From: JAXLYE01 sp046351595
GTDB taxonomy: Bacteria; Myxococcota_A; Polyangia; Palsa-1104; JAEUJZ01
Direction of reading: 5' to 3'
DNA length: 64,000 nucleotides
NCBI GenBank assembly: GCA_046351595.1
Contig: JAXLYE010000006.1
Span: 62,001 to 126,000 of the forward strand
Numbering within the stretch: the stretch's first letter is position 1; every line of letters begins with the position of its first letter. The notes under the pieces are model-generated. The model was not told the DNA's origin. It searched no databases and was given only the letters and a program-made list of their open reading frames with translations. This document shows positions 61,200 through 64,000 of this stretch, piece after piece. Made by a program: the position numbers and the translations under genes.

Positions 61200-62216
61200 T
61201 CAGGCCGTAACCCCGATCAGCAGCACCCACCGCCCCCCCGCGCTGCCGACGCCGATGTAGCGGGCGCCGGGGTGGATGAGGTTGGTGTAGCTGGAGTCCT
61301 TCCAGGCCTGGAAGGCGTCCTCGGGGGTGGCGGGGCCCTTGCACAGGGCGGCGATGATGAGGCCGCCGAAGCCGCGCTGCTGGGCCCGGGCCATGGCCGA
61401 GCTGCCGTCGGGGCTGTTGGTCGCGAAGTAGTCGCGCGCGGCCATGTCGTCGGCGTGCGCCTGGGCGGCCAGGCACAGCGTCTCGGACAGCGCCACCGGC
61501 GGCAGGCTGCGCAGGCCGCGCTCGCGGCTGATGAGGTCCTGGGCCTTCATGCGCACGTCGCGGATGTCGGGGCCGCGCGGCACCGCGGGCGGCTCGGCCG
61601 GGGGCGGCGGTGTGAGCGATGCAGCTGCGGCCTGCAGCGCCGCGGGCACCGGCGTGCCCGGCTTGAGCGTCTCGGCGAAGCTCCCGGCCGGGGTCGCGCC
61701 AGCGGGAACGGATGGGGGGGCGGGCGCGGGGGCCGGCGCGGGCTGCGCGGCGGCGGGCTGCGGGGAGGCGGCCTTGGCCGGCGCGGCCAAGAGCACGGTC
61801 CAGGCGCCGTCCGCCATGCCGACGCCGAGCTGCACGTAGGTCGGATCGAGCAGGACCTGCTTGTAGTCGGGGCTCGCCAGCCAGCGCCCGAGCAGCGGCG
61901 CGAGCTGGTTCGAGCCCGAGGCCAGAAGCGCGGTCACGCGGCCGTTGTAGCCGAGCCGCCGCGCCCGCCCACCGACCTGCTCGCCCTCGGGGGTCGCCGG
62001 CGCCAGGTAGCCGCGCTTGGCCATGTCGTCGCAGTGCTCCTGCGCGGCCTGCATCAGCGGCTGCACCGGCCCGAAGATCGGCGCCCCCGCCTTGCTGCGC
62101 TCGGCGTTGAGGAGCTGCACCGCCTGACCGACGGCCTCGCTCACCTTGATCGGGCCCGGAGCCGGGGAGCCGCTGCGGTTGATGCTGATCTTGAGGTCGA
62201 CGGGCTGGCTGGACAT
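61200..62216 (-). CDS. Protein with two CAP (SCP/PR1) domains
   Basis: A 338-residue protein. CAP domain 1 (about 28-150): LLNAERSKAGAPIFGPVQPL, EHCDDMAKRGYLAP. Pro/Ala linker (about 155-215). CAP domain 2 (about 225-338): ISRERGLRSLPPVALSETL, AQAHADDMAARDYFATNSPDG, HPGARYIGVGSAGGRWVLLIG. The family is usually secreted, but ATG 62216 (strong AGGAGTGACC site) gives no signal peptide: MSSQPVDLKISINRSGSPAP. Either it is cytosolic or exported by an unusual route. Confidence 0.85.
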   Translation of the reverse strand: MSSQPVDLKISINRSGSPAPGPIKVSEAVGQAVQLLNAERSKAGAPIFGPVQPLMQAAQEHCDDMAKRGYLAPATPEGEQVGGRARRLGYNGRVTALLASGSNQLAPLLGRWLASPDYKQVLLDPTYVQLGVGMADGAWTVLLAAPAKAASPQPAAAQPAPAPAPAPPSVPAGATPAGSFAETLKPGTPVPAALQAAAASLTPPPPAEPPAVPRGPDIRDVRMKAQDLISRERGLRSLPPVALSETLCLAAQAHADDMAARDYFATNSPDGSSAMARAQQRGFGGLIIAALCKGPATPEDAFQAWKDSSYTNLIHPGARYIGVGSAGGRWVLLIGVTA

Positions 62217-62430
62217 GGTCACTCCTGGCTGCTGTAGGGGCCCGCGGGCCACGCCGAGCGCGGCGGACCTTGCACCGCTCCTCGACGGAAAGGCAGAGGC
62301 CGGCCGGGTCATTTTATCACGTCGCCGCGGTAGACCCGCGTGGGATAATCGGGCGCCGCGGGCCGCGCCGCGGGGATCGGCCTAGCGATCAAGACGAGGC
62401 AGAGGCCAGACGAGACAGAGGAAGGACGCC

Positions 62431-63525
62431 ATGACCGCACCAAAGACCATCGCCATCTCGACGGGGGGCGGCGACTGCCCGGGGCTCAACGCCGTGATCC
62501 GGGCGGCCGCGCGCACCGCCGTGCTCAAGTACGGCTGGAACGTCATCGGCATCCCCGAGGGAATGGACGGGCTGATCTGGCCCGAGCGCGCCCGGCCGCT
62601 GACGCTCAACGACGTGCGCGGCATCCTGCCGCGTGGCGGCACGATCCTCGGCACCACCAACAAGAGCAACCCGTTCGAGCTGCACTTCCGCGATCCCGAG
62701 ACCGGCAACGACACGGTACGCGACGTCTCGGATCAGGTCGTGCAGAACGCGCGCGCCCTCGGCATCGACGCCCTGATCAATATTGGCGGCGACGGCACCC
62801 AGCGCATCGGCCTGAAGCTTTTCCACAAGGGCCTGCCCGTCGTCGGCGTGCCCAAGACCATCGACAACGACCTGTCGTGCACCGACAGCACGTTCGGGTT
62901 CGACACCGCGGTGCACGTCGCAACCGACGCGGTCGACCGCCTGCACTCGACCGCCGAGTCGCACCGCCGCATCATGATCGCCGAGGTCATGGGCCGCGAC
63001 GCCGGCTGGATCGCGCTGCACGCGGGCCTGGCCGGCGGCGCCCACGTCATCCTCATCCCCGAGATCCCGTTCACGCTGGCCAGCGTCGTCGAGTCCATCC
63101 GGCTGCGCGAGGCGGGCGGCAAGCGCTCGACGGTCATCGTGCTGGCCGAGGGCGCGAAGCTGCCTTCGGACATGCCCGGGGATCTGGTCGAGGCGCGCAA
63201 GCGCAGCCGCTTCGGCGTGTCGCTGGGAGAGCTGATCGGCGAGGCGCTGGGCCGGATGTCCGGGCGCGACGTGCGCGTGACCGTGCTCGGGCACACGCAG
63301 CGCGGCGGCACGCCGACGCCGCTCGATCGCATCCTGTCGACGCGGTTCGGCGTGGCCGCGGTCGAGCTCATCGCCCAGGGCAAGCTCGGGCACATGGTGG
63401 CGCTGCGCGGCGCCGAGATCGTCGCGGTGTCGCTGGAGGCCGCGTGCGCCCAGCAGAAGCTGGTCGACCCCGACGGAGAGCTGGTGCGCGTCGGGCGCTC
63501 GATTGGGGTATCGTTCGGCGCATGA
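62431..63525 (+). CDS. 6-phosphofructokinase
   Basis: A 364-residue PfkA-family kinase. Start ISTGGGDCPGLN; nucleotide site GGDGTQ with Gly122; PKTIDNDL with Lys142 and catalytic Asp145; GRDAGW; GHTQRGGTPTP. In this family Gly at the GGDG position goes with ATP use, while Asp there plus Lys in PKTIDND goes with PPi; the Gly/Lys mix seen here is that of the group III (actinobacterial-like) enzymes, mostly ATP-dependent. ATG behind GAGGAAGGA. Overlaps the MoxR gene by 4 bp. Confidence 0.93.
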   Translation: MTAPKTIAISTGGGDCPGLNAVIRAAARTAVLKYGWNVIGIPEGMDGLIWPERARPLTLNDVRGILPRGGTILGTTNKSNPFELHFRDPETGNDTVRDVSDQVVQNARALGIDALINIGGDGTQRIGLKLFHKGLPVVGVPKTIDNDLSCTDSTFGFDTAVHVATDAVDRLHSTAESHRRIMIAEVMGRDAGWIALHAGLAGGAHVILIPEIPFTLASVVESIRLREAGGKRSTVIVLAEGAKLPSDMPGDLVEARKRSRFGVSLGELIGEALGRMSGRDVRVTVLGHTQRGGTPTPLDRILSTRFGVAAVELIAQGKLGHMVALRGAEIVAVSLEAACAQQKLVDPDGELVRVGRSIGVSFGA

Positions 63526-64000
63526 GCAACGCTTCTTCCCAAGGCTCGGGTCAAGGCCCGGGCAAAGGCTCGGGTCAAGGCTCGGGCCAGGGCCCGGGCG
63601 CCGCGCCGATGCGCTTCACCGGCACCAGCACCTACGTCGCCACGCCGGATCTGATGGTCGCGGTGAACGCCGCCATCACGCTCGGCCGACCGCTGTTGGT
63701 CAAGGGCGAGCCGGGCACCGGCAAGACCATCCTCGCCGAGGAGATCGCGCGCGCCCTCGACCGGCCGCTGATCCGCTGGCACATCAAGTCGACGACCAAG
63801 GCGCAGCAGGGCCTGTACGAGTACGACGCCGTGGCCCGCCTGCGCGACTCGCAGCTCGGTGACGCGCGCGTCCACGACATCGGCAACTACATCGTGCGCG
63901 GGCGGCTGTGGGAGGCGTTCACCAGCGACGCGCGGCCGGTGCTGCTCATCGACGAGATCGACAAGGCGGACATCGAGTTCCCCAACGATCTGCTGCTCGA
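63522..64000 (+). CDS. MoxR-type AAA ATPase, N-terminal part (runs off the window)
   Basis: Start ATG 63522 overlaps the phosphofructokinase stop (ATGA). The first 30 residues are a Gly/Ser/Gln repeat (SQGSGQGPGKGSGQGSGQ), then FTGTSTYVATPDLMVAVNAAI, Walker A GEPGTGKT and Walker B VLLIDEIDKADIEFPNDLL, as in MoxR chaperone-like ATPases, usually paired with a VWA-domain protein gene just downstream. The gene is open at the right edge (about 159 codons seen). Confidence 0.88.
   Translation, partial: MSNASSQGSGQGPGKGSGQGSGQGPGAAPMRFTGTSTYVATPDLMVAVNAAITLGRPLLVKGEPGTGKTILAEEIARALDRPLIRWHIKSTTKAQQGLYEYDAVARLRDSQLGDARVHDIGNYIVRGRLWEAFTSDARPVLLIDEIDKADIEFPNDLLL

Noticed and set aside
62239..62250. 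12-bp GC palindrome upstream of the phosphofructokinase gene
   Set aside because: All-GC palindromes are expected by chance at this base composition.

Overview
The window is very GC-rich chromosomal DNA (roughly 70% by eye) and almost fully coding. It most likely comes from a myxobacterium (Myxococcota, perhaps a Polyangiales-like lineage). Supporting signs are a MYXO-CTERM-like sorting tail on a giant repeat protein, a DUF1552/DUF1592 gene pair, an AgmX/PglI C-terminal domain protein, a Frz-like chemosensory operon with a CheA-receiver fusion and a TPR-bearing CheR, an ether-lipid synthase (AgpS-like), and many lipoproteins with Asp/Gly/Pro-rich stalks. I saw no tRNA, rRNA, CRISPR array, insertion sequence or phage gene.

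Layout. 0-3.3 kb: 3' end of an RND efflux pump gene and its outer-membrane channel. 3.4-5.4 kb: exported polysaccharide-deacetylase-like lipoprotein. 5.4-7.8 kb: divergent stress-type regulators (PAS-PAS-STAS protein and a small SpoIIAA-like protein). 8-11 kb: coupled DUF1552 and DUF1592 genes. 11-14.9 kb: predicted outer-membrane protein, then an ECF sigma factor, a membrane TPR protein (anti-sigma candidate) and a beta-solenoid lipoprotein, the last three translationally coupled. 14.9-21 kb: one giant minus-strand gene of tandem Cys-paired fibronectin-III-like modules, broken in this sequence by a scrambled stretch. 21.3-24 kb: two small coupled genes, a TetR regulator and a thiolase. 24.1-30.4 kb: lectin/thaumatin-like lipoprotein, AgpS-like FAD enzyme, AgmX/PglI-domain protein, lipase-maturation-factor homologue and a methyltransferase.

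30.5-41 kb holds a complete chemosensory system: a receptor-like protein lacking the adaptor-binding tip, a small lipoprotein, a true MCP, CheA-receiver, CheB, CheR-TPR, CheW and a divergent CheW-like protein, mostly joined by 4-14 bp overlaps. 41-46 kb: GH5 hydrolase, haem-type lipoprotein, aldehyde dehydrogenase and enoyl-CoA hydratase. 46-49.8 kb: a 5-oxoprolinase operon (fused PxpB-PxpC, an MFS carrier, PxpA). 49.9-54.9 kb: a MacAB-TolC-like efflux operon. 55-64 kb: squalene/phytoene synthase, lipoprotein, peptide-binding protein, FabH-like ketoacyl synthase, rhomboid protease, double CAP-domain protein, phosphofructokinase, and the start of a MoxR ATPase that runs off the end.

The most notable items are the scrambled middle of the repeat gene, the chemosensory operon with several degenerate signalling parts and a repeated PSAVSAR tail, an array of six 11-bp units before the FabH-like gene, four 16-bp tandem units between the tetR and thiolase genes, and two mutually inverted AT-rich palindromes inside pxpA.
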